Positions 1 through 5,301 of a stretch of DNA of 16,527 nt are shown here, in pieces. Where the stretch lies: contig CAYGDT010000028.1 in the NCBI GenBank assembly GCA_964348745.1, positions 1 to 16,527 of the forward strand. Direction: 5' to 3'. The translations under genes were made by a program, and so were the position numbers. Under the pieces are notes generated by a model. That model worked only from the letters and a program-made list of their open reading frames with translations, did not search any database and was not told the origin of the DNA. Position 1 is the stretch's first letter. Each line of letters opens with the position of its first letter. This DNA is from CAYGDT01 sp964348745 (GTDB lineage Bacteria; Patescibacteriota; Gracilibacteria; Peribacterales; Peribacteraceae).

Positions 1-2
1 TT

Positions 3-8
3 TATATA
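3..8 (+). promoter_or_regulatory. Possible -10 box of a leaderless gene
   Basis: TATATA lies 7 bases before the ATG at 16. The same spacing of a TANNNT-type box before the start codon recurs at many genes in this window. The -35 region lies outside the window. Confidence 0.35.
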
Positions 9-15
9 CCATTGC

Positions 16-1212
16 ATGTCAGTACAAGTAACTCATCCCTCCGACGACTTTCTTCCAGCTCCCAATCCCGAAATGGGCGCAGAGCAGGAACCACCTAAAA
101 ATGACACCGTTTTTACGAGAATACGTAACGGAATCGGCAGAGTTTTTTCTCCGGTGCAACGATACGCAGATCGTCTACTGGAAGGACATATTTCAAATAA
201 GGTGGAACGGGATTTCCGTACACTCGACGGACTCCCACTGACATCAAGTCAGCGCGAAGACATCAGACAATCAAAAGCGGATAAATACGTTGGCTCGACG
301 CGCGATGCCATGCGCAGGGCTCTCCTCGGTGCACCCGGGTTGCTCGCTGTCGGTAGTGTGGGATCCTTTTTCAGTGTTCTGAATGTCATCGCAACAGTCG
401 CAGGTCTTGCGTGGTACACCATTTCCCTGAAAGACGTTCAAAAAGCACATCTGCAATTCGGCATCGAAATGACTGGAAACGTACTCAGGGCATTTCTCAC
501 GAGTTTGCTTGCTCTTGCAGTCGCCGGAACGCTCGATGCCACCGGACAAATGCCGACTGTCCAACAAATCATGGACTGGATGCGCCAATCGGGAATCGAC
601 CCCGATACAGTCATAAACTCCCCTGCATTCCGTACCCTGATCATCGCTCTGAGCATTCGTATGGAATGGCAAATCATAAACGATCTGCACTCGGCAACGA
701 TTCAATTCGATGGCGCCGACACGCTGCAATCCGGCGCAGGACCTACTGCATTGCGATTCTTTGAAGATTCGATTTCCAAACTACAACAAGCTGTCAATCT
801 ACTGAAAGATGAACACACGCTCATCCCTGCCAATGCCGCAATCACTGATGCAATTGGAAGTCTGGGAGATTTCTTAGTCAGCGTAGGGTCACCCATGGGA
901 CAAGATATTCAGGATACTTCTGTGAATATGATCGGTGATCTGGACACCCCCTTTGAAGAATTTGATGCAATTATTTATCCGCTTTTGAAGCGTGTCATGG
1001 ATGCTTATGCAACACTCGTTGCATCAGAAGGCGGTGCAATAGAGCAATTGCACAAAAGAGGATCGAAAGCATTGGAGTCCATTATTCAAAAACGAAGTGA
1101 TGGGAAGGAGGTGAGTCAGGAATACTCTGACCAAGTTATCGCTATTGTGCTGGATGCGATTAAAGAAGGGAATGTACCCTTGACGCCTAGTAATAGATTT
1201 GCTAGTATTTAG
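16..1212 (+). CDS. Predicted membrane protein, 3' end replaced by an insertion sequence
   Basis: Family not recognised. The visible frame is 398 residues. Residues 1-95 are polar, with Pro- and Glu-containing stretches. About residues 103-135 and 156-172 are hydrophobic and look like two membrane helices. The remainder (175-384) is probably helical and mixed in charge. The last 14 residues are not native: the left end of the IS at 1168-2814 starts right after the codon for E384, and the frame ends at a TAG inside the element. Joining the sequence across one copy of the 8-bp target duplication restores a frame of 384 + 22 residues that ends with TGA at 2889-2891, so the pre-insertion protein was about 406 residues. 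The interrupted protein loses only its extreme C-terminus and may still work. No Shine-Dalgarno precedes the ATG; a TATATA box does. Confidence 0.75.
   Translation: MSVQVTHPSDDFLPAPNPEMGAEQEPPKNDTVFTRIRNGIGRVFSPVQRYADRLLEGHISNKVERDFRTLDGLPLTSSQREDIRQSKADKYVGSTRDAMRRALLGAPGLLAVGSVGSFFSVLNVIATVAGLAWYTISLKDVQKAHLQFGIEMTGNVLRAFLTSLLALAVAGTLDATGQMPTVQQIMDWMRQSGIDPDTVINSPAFRTLIIALSIRMEWQIINDLHSATIQFDGADTLQSGAGPTALRFFEDSISKLQQAVNLLKDEHTLIPANAAITDAIGSLGDFLVSVGSPMGQDIQDTSVNMIGDLDTPFEEFDAIIYPLLKRVMDAYATLVASEGGAIEQLHKRGSKALESIIQKRSDGKEVSQEYSDQVIAIVLDAIKEGNVPLTPSNRFASI
1160..1167. repeat. Target site duplication, left copy
   Basis: The 8 bases ttaaagaa directly before the left IS end are repeated exactly after the right end at 2815-2822. 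An 8-bp duplication is the size known for IS1595-family elements. Confidence 0.93.
1168..1192 (+). repeat. Left terminal inverted repeat
   Basis: All 25 bases are identical to the reverse complement of 2790-2814. The inner part contains TTGACG, which serves as the -35 of the probable transposase promoter. Confidence 0.95.
1180..1208 (+). promoter_or_regulatory. Transposase promoter, -35 inside the left inverted repeat
   Basis: TTGACG (1180-1185), a 17-bp spacer and TAGTAT (1203-1208) form a sigma70-type promoter about 22 bases before the transposase ATG. Because the -35 is inside the inverted repeat, transposase binding to the end could repress the promoter; this is inference. Confidence 0.55.
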
Positions 1213-1230
1213 GTACTTTCCTACTTACCT

Positions 1231-2136
1231 ATGACGAAGCAAGTTACCATTAAGCAATTCAAGGCTCGGTTTCCAAACGATGCAGCATGTCTGCAACATC
1301 TCTTCGCACAAGAATTCCCGTATCCGAAATGTGATAAATGCGGGAAGGTCGGACAGTTCTACATGAACAAGGCTAGGGCTTGCTTCTCTTGTTCTTGTGG
1401 TCAGTCTCATATTTACCCGAAGGTAGGGACGATCTTCGAGAAGTCGTCTACATCATTGCATGACTGGTTCTTTGCAATCTTCCTTATGTCTACATCGAAG
1501 AATGGCGTAGCTTCAAGAGAACTCCAAAGACACCTTGGCGTCACTCTTAAAACTGCATGGAGAATGCAGATCAAGATTAAAGAGATGATGCAGGAACTCC
1601 CTGAATACATGGATGGAGCGGTGGAAGCCGACGAAACAATGGTAGGTGGAAAGCAGAAGGGTAAAAGAGGTATGGGTGCTGCGGGGAAGACTGTTGTGTT
1701 CGGAAAGCTGCAAAGAGGAACAAAGAGAGTAAACGCCACCATCGTGAAGAACGTACAGGCACAAACACTTCTCCCTCACTTCAAAGACAGCGTAGCGAAG
1801 GGTACGAAGCTCATTACGGACGAACTCAAGAGCTACAGGAAGATCGCGCAGGTCATAGACATCGAACATGCGACAGTGAATCATGGTGCGGGGCAGTATG
1901 TTAAAAACTCTACAATCCATACCAACACCATTGAAAACTTTTGGGGTCAACTCAAAAGATCACTCGACGGGACACATCACGTTGTCAGTCCGAAATATCT
2001 TCACCTTTATGTTTCTGAATTTCAGTGGAGGTATAATCATCGGAATTCTTCGACACCGATTTTTGACCTACTTTTGGGGCAAGTCGCGTACATGCCCGCT
2101 CAAGTAGAGCATAAAATCGGTTCCCGTCAGTGGTAA
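1231..2136 (+). CDS. IS1595-family DDE transposase (ISXO2-like)
   Basis: This 301-residue enzyme is expected to cut and join the ends of the surrounding element. The N-terminus has a zinc ribbon with C34-x2-C37 and C51-x2-C54 (plus C56), typical of the family. It is followed by a helix-turn-helix-like stretch (about 70-110: SRELQRHLGVTLKTAWRM). The RNase-H-like catalytic core shows D134 in AVEADET, D197 in LITDELKS and the N232/E235 region in HTNTIENFWGQLKR, and closes with the family's FQWRYNHR motif. Length and motif order match intact family members and no frameshift is seen. The ATG at 1231 is the only sensible start. No Shine-Dalgarno precedes it, and unlike the host genes it has no -10 box 5-8 bases upstream, which fits foreign origin. 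Confidence 0.95.
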   Translation: MTKQVTIKQFKARFPNDAACLQHLFAQEFPYPKCDKCGKVGQFYMNKARACFSCSCGQSHIYPKVGTIFEKSSTSLHDWFFAIFLMSTSKNGVASRELQRHLGVTLKTAWRMQIKIKEMMQELPEYMDGAVEADETMVGGKQKGKRGMGAAGKTVVFGKLQRGTKRVNATIVKNVQAQTLLPHFKDSVAKGTKLITDELKSYRKIAQVIDIEHATVNHGAGQYVKNSTIHTNTIENFWGQLKRSLDGTHHVVSPKYLHLYVSEFQWRYNHRNSSTPIFDLLLGQVAYMPAQVEHKIGSRQW

Positions 2137-2228
2137 GATCAGCCTTCTTATTCATACGCTTATTTTCCATCAGAAAAATTATACCATAAAATGAGTAATA
2201 CTTCTGGTTAAGTTAAAAAGCTTTACGA

Positions 2229-2257
2229 TTGACATAGTAAAACATAAGATATAAATT
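2229..2257 (+). promoter_or_regulatory. Plus-strand promoter facing the structured RNA
   Basis: A perfect TTGACA (2229-2234) is followed by TATAAA (2250-2255, spacer 15) or TAAATT (2252-2257, spacer 17). Transcription would start near 2262 and run antisense through the tRNA-like RNA. No ORF follows, so any product would be an antisense RNA. The stretch 2137-2228 between the transposase stop and this promoter is AT-rich and shows nothing else. Confidence 0.4.
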
Positions 2258-2277
2258 GATTGACCCACAAAGGGGTA

Positions 2278-2386
2278 CTCCCCCGAAAAGAATCGAACTC
2301 TCATTTCCAGAAAACTTCAGAGGTTAGTTCCAGTGTCACCCTTTAGTGGGTGATTTCTGGTGTCCTGTCCATTAGACGACGAGGGA
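2278..2386 (-). ncRNA. tRNA-like domain with the anticodon loop replaced by a 44-nt insert
   Basis: Nearly every diagnostic tRNA element is present: acceptor TCCCTCG/CGGGGGA (7 bp, extendable to 9), T8, D stem GTCT/GGAC with A14, G18-G19 and A21 in the loop, anticodon stem CCAGA/TCTGG, a 4-nt variable loop, and T arm GAGAG/CTTTT around TTCGATT (T54, T55, C56, A58, C61). The anticodon loop, however, is 44 nt instead of 7 and carries its own hairpin (TCACCC-ACTAAA-GGGTGA). Removing 37 nt at any position that leaves a 7-nt loop never gives U33, so a decoding tRNA from simple splicing looks impossible. CCA is not encoded; TACCCC follows. The D-loop region resembles bacterial tRNA-Glu or tRNA-Asp. 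Alternatives are a degenerate tRNA pseudogene picked up by the IS, or a functional mimic. Confidence 0.6.
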
Positions 2387-2400
2387 GTTTGTTTGGGATT

Positions 2401-2478
2401 CAGCCCACTAAGTGACGGACACTGGGGCAACACAGGAAGAATGGGGAAATTCCAGATGTCGCGCCACTTAGTAGGCTG
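2401..2478 (-). repeat. Long imperfect hairpin and three-copy motif
   Basis: Bases 2401-2414 pair with 2465-2478 (14 pairs, one G-U on the minus strand). Inside, GACATCTGG and CCAGTGTC extend the stem with one bulged base. The arm motif (CA, then CCYACTAA, then GACA and CTGG) occurs three times: minus strand from 2478, plus strand from 2401, and minus strand from about 2348 inside the tRNA-like anticodon loop. The middle copy can therefore pair with either outer copy. Confidence 0.7.
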
Positions 2479-2539
2479 ATTGTGTTGCCGACCCATCCCC
2501 ATGGGGAGTCCGAAGACTCATCTATAAAAGAACGATTGC

Positions 2540-2567
2540 AGTTTACCAATAACAGATTCGGTGTCAA
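2540..2567 (-). promoter_or_regulatory. Strong promoter of the structured RNA
   Basis: On the minus strand a perfect -35 TTGACA (2567-2562), a 16-bp spacer and TAAACT (2545-2540) predict transcription from about 2533 into the hairpins and tRNA-like domain. Confidence 0.6.
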
Positions 2568-2574
2568 CAGAATT

Positions 2575-2747
2575 TTAGTTAGCTAATATAATAACACCAA
2601 TGATAATAGTCAAAGCTGCTACAACTAGCGGCCACAACAGTCCAATAATGAATGCGCCAAAAAACCCCATGCAAAAAGTGCGTATATCCAAATGCACACA
2701 AATGCTATTGCTCCGATAATTACAGCCCACTGTTGGTAGGTTTCCAT
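2575..2747 (-). pseudogene. Small two-helix membrane protein ORF with a -1 frame break
   Basis: From ATG 2747 the frame reads METYQQWAVIIGAIAFVC and continues through a hydrophobic helix, then leaves the productive frame and stops at 2625 (40 residues). Shifting by -1 at the run G4T6 (the heptamer GGGTTTT in the phase G GGT TTT) gives a second hydrophobic helix (GAFIIGLLWPLVVAALTIII) and a natural end ILAN-stop at 2575, for about 57 residues. A two-helix small membrane protein emerging from two frames is unlikely by chance. It may be a pseudogene, a sequencing indel in a homopolymer, or programmed -1 frameshifting. It sits wholly inside the IS, upstream of and co-directional with the structured RNA. 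Function unknown. Confidence 0.5.
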
Positions 2748-2789
2748 ATTCACATTCCCGATTCTGCCACTCTATTGCCCATTATGCAA

Positions 2790-2814
2790 TACTAGGCGTC
2801 AAGGGTACATTCCC
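2790..2814 (-). repeat. Right terminal inverted repeat
   Basis: It is the perfect 25-base inverse of 1168-1192. Its inward-facing TTGACG has no convincing -10 at 16-18 bp, so the outward symmetry of the ends is not matched by a second obvious promoter. Confidence 0.95.
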
Positions 2815-2822
2815 TTAAAGAA
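2815..2822. repeat. Target site duplication, right copy
   Basis: ttaaagaa, an exact copy of 1160-1167. In the uninterrupted gene this segment contributed the Lys-Glu codons (aaa gaa). Confidence 0.93.
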
Positions 2823-2891
2823 TGCTTGCATACCTTTCAAGACCGCATTGCAGAGTATTCTCCGCAAACCGATGGTGAATCAGATGCGTGA
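2815..2891 (+). pseudogene. Displaced 3' end of the IS-interrupted membrane protein gene
   Basis: Reading on from the target duplication in the frame of the gene at 16-1167 gives 22 further residues (CLHTFQDRIAEYSPQTDGES, then DA) and a TGA at 2889-2891. The fragment has no start of its own and is now separated from its gene by the 1647-bp element. Confidence 0.8.
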
Positions 2892-2906
2892 CAGAGGGCT
2901 TAGCGG

Positions 2907-3049
2907 TATGCTCTCTGCATGATCGATCCGGCTACGTCCGCCTCTGGCAGACTCCGCCGAGACAATCCGCTATTCTCTCATCTATGATCGACCCGACTTC
3001 GCCCTGCGGGCTACGCCGGGCAAGCCTCAACTCTGCATTCTATGATTGA
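2907..3049 (+). other. Two chained mini-ORFs leading into serS
   Basis: TATGCT (2907-2912) lies 6 bases before ATG 2919, and TATTCT (2971-2976) lies 7 bases before ATG 2984. ATG 2919 opens a 22-codon ORF (MIDPATSASGR...) whose TGA at 2985-2987 overlaps ATG 2984. That opens a 21-codon ORF (MIDPTSPCGLRR...) whose TGA at 3047-3049 overlaps the serS start at 3042. Each mini-ORF and serS begins Met-Ile-Asp, and each has three Ser codons. The stretch includes a GC-rich hairpin-prone segment (3001-3022). It may be a duplicated promoter/start region, or a translationally coupled leader. Confidence 0.35.
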
Positions 3050-4397
3050 TCTCAACGACCTCCGAACCCGTCCAGACGCTTACAAAAAAGCGGCGAAGGA
3101 CAAGAATATCAGGCTGGATGTCGATGCGTTTCTCAAACTTGATGAACAGCGCCGTGCGCTGCTGCCGGGAATCGAGGAACTCCGAAAGATGCAAAACGAT
3201 GCGAGCAAGAAAATCCCCGGGCTCAAAGGTAAGGAGAAAGAGGAACTCTTAAAGAAGATGAAAACCGTCAGCGACTCGCTGAAGGAATCGGAAGCGGAAC
3301 TCAAAGGTATCGAAGAGCAGTGGAAGCAGATGCAGTATGTTTTTCCATCGATTCCTCTGTCGACTGTTCCTGTTGGGAAAGATGATTCGGAGAATGTGGA
3401 AGTACGGAAATGGGCCCCGCACCAGTCGTCCGCGGCTGCGGACTCCGGTGCAGGGCAAGGGGATGCGATAGTATTGCTGGGGGAGAATCCTCCTAAAACG
3501 CCGAAAAGCCACGTTGAGCTCGGCGAAGCGCTCGATATTATCGATCTTTCCCGCGGAGCAAACGTCAGCGGCGCACGAAGTTATTTCTTGAAAGGCGAAG
3601 GCGCGCGGCTGCAGCAAGCCGTCATGCGCTATACGATGGATCACCTGTATGCCAAAGGATGGACGCTGTTTACGCCGCCACTTATGGCAACCTACGACTG
3701 TTTTATGGGAACGGGATTTTTCCCCGGTGCGGACGAGAATCAGATCTACGTCGTCGGCGGCAAGGAAGACGGCGCATTCGTCAGCGATAACCTGCACCTG
3801 ATCGGCACGTCCGAGGTAACCGTCTGCAGTTATCACAAAGACGAAATTTTAAAGGAGAGCGATCTGCCCAAGCGTTATGCGGGATACTCTGCATGCTTCC
3901 GCCGCGAAGCGGGAACGTATGGCAAAGACACGAAAGGTCTCTATCGTGTCCATCAGTTTGAAAAAGTGGAGCAAGTAGTGCTCTGTCGGGCGGACCAAGA
4001 GGAAGCACTCGCACTGTTTGAGGAGATCCGCAATAACGCAGAAGAGGTATTGCAAGCACTCAAACTCCCATACCGCGTCATCGATGTCTGCACGGGCGAC
4101 ATGGGCAAGGGGAAGGTTTTTATGCAGGATATCGAAACATGGATGCCCAGCCGCAATGGCTACGGTGAAACCCATAGTTGCAGTTACCTTGGCGATTTCC
4201 AGGCGCGACGGCTGAATATCAAATACACAGCGGAGGACGGCGAAAAGAAATTCGTCCACACGCTCAATAACACATGTGTCGCTTCCCCGCGCATTCTGAT
4301 TCCGATTCTGGAGATGTATCAAAATGAAGATGGAAGCGTCACCGTTCCGGAAGTGTTACGACAATACATGGGAGGCTTGAAGAAAATCGGTGCATGA
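3042..4397 (+). CDS. serS: Seryl-tRNA synthetase
   Basis: Class II enzyme that charges tRNA-Ser (and tRNA-Sec where present) with serine in the cytoplasm. At 451 residues it is slightly longer than common bacterial forms (about 420-430). The N-terminal tRNA-binding arm is a two-stranded coiled coil (about 28-105, rich in Lys and Glu). The catalytic core shows the serine-binding T256-S-E258 motif, motif 2 with F286-R287-x-E289 and AGTYGKDTKGLYRVHQF, and motif 3 with R417 in ASPRILIPILE. The N-terminus MIDLNDLRTRPDAY is the usual SerRS start, which fixes the ATG at 3042. A linker near 127-155 is longer than usual. No Shine-Dalgarno or close -10 box precedes this ATG; translation may be coupled to the overlapping mini-ORF upstream. 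It is followed by a 350-bp gap and a terminator. Confidence 0.97.
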   Translation: MIDLNDLRTRPDAYKKAAKDKNIRLDVDAFLKLDEQRRALLPGIEELRKMQNDASKKIPGLKGKEKEELLKKMKTVSDSLKESEAELKGIEEQWKQMQYVFPSIPLSTVPVGKDDSENVEVRKWAPHQSSAAADSGAGQGDAIVLLGENPPKTPKSHVELGEALDIIDLSRGANVSGARSYFLKGEGARLQQAVMRYTMDHLYAKGWTLFTPPLMATYDCFMGTGFFPGADENQIYVVGGKEDGAFVSDNLHLIGTSEVTVCSYHKDEILKESDLPKRYAGYSACFRREAGTYGKDTKGLYRVHQFEKVEQVVLCRADQEEALALFEEIRNNAEEVLQALKLPYRVIDVCTGDMGKGKVFMQDIETWMPSRNGYGETHSCSYLGDFQARRLNIKYTAEDGEKKFVHTLNNTCVASPRILIPILEMYQNEDGSVTVPEVLRQYMGGLKKIGA

Positions 4398-4554
4398 TCA
4401 TCGATCATGATTTCGATTTGTATCGGAAGGGAAAACGAAATGGAAAAGTTGCTATTTTTTGTTGTATAGAAGCCATTTTTTTGCAGCCTATGAAAATGAT
4501 TGCGCATCGCGCAGCGGTACTGCAAGATATGGCAACAATTTTCCTACCTACACA

Positions 4555-4722
4555 ATGATGCATGAAGAATCTAACGAACAGAATCGATTGGCAATTATAG
4601 GAGCTACTACTCTCAATATGCGAGCATCTACTGAAAACAGTGATGATATACAAGAAGCCGATGCACTCAGAGAACTGTGGAGACACCGTGTTGCCCTTCA
4701 AACTTCACCATCAAGCATATAG
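4555..4722 (+). CDS. Possible small hypothetical protein between serS and its terminator
   Basis: This 55-codon ORF (MMHEESNEQNRLAIIGATTL...) is acidic in the middle and protein-like in composition. It ends 26 bases before a clear terminator, so it would share the serS transcript. It lacks a Shine-Dalgarno and the -10/start arrangement seen for other genes here, and no family is recognised. The preceding 4398-4554 stretch is AT-rich with poly-T runs and tiny ORFs only; I see nothing definite in it. Confidence 0.25.
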   Translation: MMHEESNEQNRLAIIGATTLNMRASTENSDDIQEADALRELWRHRVALQTSPSSI

Positions 4723-4748
4723 AACTTTCTCTGTCTTAAGCCACATTC

Positions 4749-4775
4749 AAACCCTCCCCATCAGGAGGGTTTTTT
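4749..4775 (+). terminator. Rho-independent terminator
   Basis: The 9-bp stem AAACCCTCC/GGAGGGTTT around a 6-base loop (CCATCA) runs straight into a T tract (4770-4775). It closes the serS transcription unit and is directly followed by the next promoter. Confidence 0.85.
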
Positions 4776-4783
4776 GGTATAAT
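4775..4783 (+). promoter_or_regulatory. Extended -10 promoter
   Basis: TGGTATAAT is a perfect extended -10 (TGn plus TATAAT) that overlaps the last base of the terminator T tract. The predicted start near 4790 gives a leader of about 22 bases. A second box, TACACT (4801-4806), lies 5 bases before the ATG at 4812 and would give a leaderless message. Confidence 0.65.
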
Positions 4784-4811
4784 ATTCTAATAGTTCCAAA
4801 TACACTTCCCC

Positions 4812-5225
4812 ATGTTCCTCCTCCTCGCAGGATCCACCGAAATGGCACGGGCGCTCATCGTTGATGAGTTCCTTGGGGAACACGAAGACTGGCGTCACCT
4901 CGCATTGGAAGACATTCATGAGCCGAAGCAGGAGGACGAAATGAGCGAGGAGGACATCTTTGATTTTCAGAAATCGTTCATGACTATGGTCGCATGTGAG
5001 TGTGCAAAAGAAGCACGAGAAGCAGGGCACCATGTCATCATCACCTGTCCGGAAAACGACATGATTGAGGGTGTCTACGGCGAAATCGACGACCGGATCA
5101 TCAGCGTGTATCTGGGACACAAAGACGATGCCGACGGGTTTGATCACGTCGTAAGCAGCAGCGAGAAATCCATGGTGGAGATTTGCGGAATACTCGACGA
5201 GATTATTCAGGCAATGCCTGCGTAA
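4812..5225 (+). CDS. Degenerate P-loop kinase-like protein
   Basis: 137 residues, family uncertain. The start MFLLLAGSTEMARALIVDEF has the strand-loop-helix layout of small nucleotide or sugar kinases (normally GxxGxGKST), but the Walker A lysine and glycines are missing (GSTEMARAL). A second strand (HHVIITCPEND, about 74-84) fits a Walker-B-like or substrate strand. The end (YLGHKDDADGFDHVVSSSEKS) resembles the closing strand and helix of adenylylsulfate or cytidylate kinase-type folds. The middle (30-55) is very acidic. If the fold guess is right, ATP hydrolysis is probably lost and the protein may bind ligand or partner only. It precedes a stand-alone receiver protein by 76 bp in the same direction, suggesting a shared role. 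A strong extended -10 precedes it. Confidence 0.55.
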   Translation: MFLLLAGSTEMARALIVDEFLGEHEDWRHLALEDIHEPKQEDEMSEEDIFDFQKSFMTMVACECAKEAREAGHHVIITCPENDMIEGVYGEIDDRIISVYLGHKDDADGFDHVVSSSEKSMVEICGILDEIIQAMPA

Positions 5226-5228
5226 CGA

Positions 5229-5296
5229 GTATAAAGTATTACGTATCAGGTATTAGGTATACATACTTAATTCTTAATTCATAATACTTAATACTC
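5229..5296. repeat. AT-rich degenerate short tandem repeats
   Basis: The gap between the two small genes is filled with variants of tattacgtat / ggtatta and taattctt / taatactt. The last copy supplies the TAATAC box (5289-5294) that sits 7 bases before the next ATG. Confidence 0.5.
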
Positions 5297-5301
5297 TTCT
5301 C

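Larger units (their letters stand above)
2272..2533 (-). ncRNA. Structured passenger RNA with tRNA-like 3' domain
   Basis: This is a non-coding RNA inferred on the minus strand inside the IS. A TTGACA-16-TAAACT promoter (2540-2567) predicts a start near 2533. The 5' part holds a GAGTC-TTCG-GACTC hairpin (2519-2506), a UUCG tetraloop closed by C-G. Next is a long hairpin (2478-2401) whose 14-bp outer stem is complete on the minus strand only because one pair is G-U; on the plus strand it is a C-A mismatch. A 9-base segment 5' of it (2489-2481, GGCAACACA) is complementary to its apical loop (2434-2426), giving a potential pseudoknot. The RNA then enters a tRNA-like fold (2386-2278). No ORF of useful length exists on this strand here. 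The 3' end is uncertain: GGGGGAGTACCCCTTT may terminate weakly. I do not recognise the family; bacterial Y RNAs are a precedent for tRNA mimicry. Confidence 0.6.
1168..2814. mobile_element. Complete IS1595-family (ISXO2-like) insertion sequence with passenger region
   Basis: This is a 1647-bp element bounded by perfect 25-bp terminal inverted repeats (tips start GGGAATGTACCC) and flanked by a perfect 8-bp duplication, ttaaagaa. It carries one transposase gene at 1231-2136 and about 680 bp of non-transposase DNA to the right end. That passenger segment holds, on the minus strand, a promoted structured RNA with a tRNA-like domain and a small membrane-protein ORF. The perfect repeats, perfect duplication and open transposase frame point to a recent and probably still active insertion. 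It landed inside the 3' end of the membrane protein gene that begins at 16. IS1595-family elements are known to carry passenger genes, so cargo has precedent; this RNA cargo I do not recognise. Confidence 0.95.

Noticed and set aside
2278..2386. Ordinary intron-bearing tRNA
   Set aside because: No removal of 37 contiguous bases from the anticodon loop leaves U33 with a usable anticodon, the insert is far shorter than group I introns, and no CCA is encoded.
2317..2502. 61-codon minus-strand ORF
   Set aside because: It runs through the pseudoknotted hairpins and the tRNA-like domain; its sequence is explained by RNA structure and is not protein-like.
2272..2533. tmRNA
   Set aside because: The acceptor 5' strand is in the middle of the RNA (2386), not at its 5' end; there is no tag ORF, and a full D arm is present.
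3249..3836. 195-codon minus-strand ORF
   Set aside because: Antisense shadow of serS, whose motifs prove the plus frame.
4398..4748. T-box or other riboswitch between serS and the next gene
   Set aside because: No T-box core or specifier stem is seen; only AT-rich sequence, small ORFs and the terminator.
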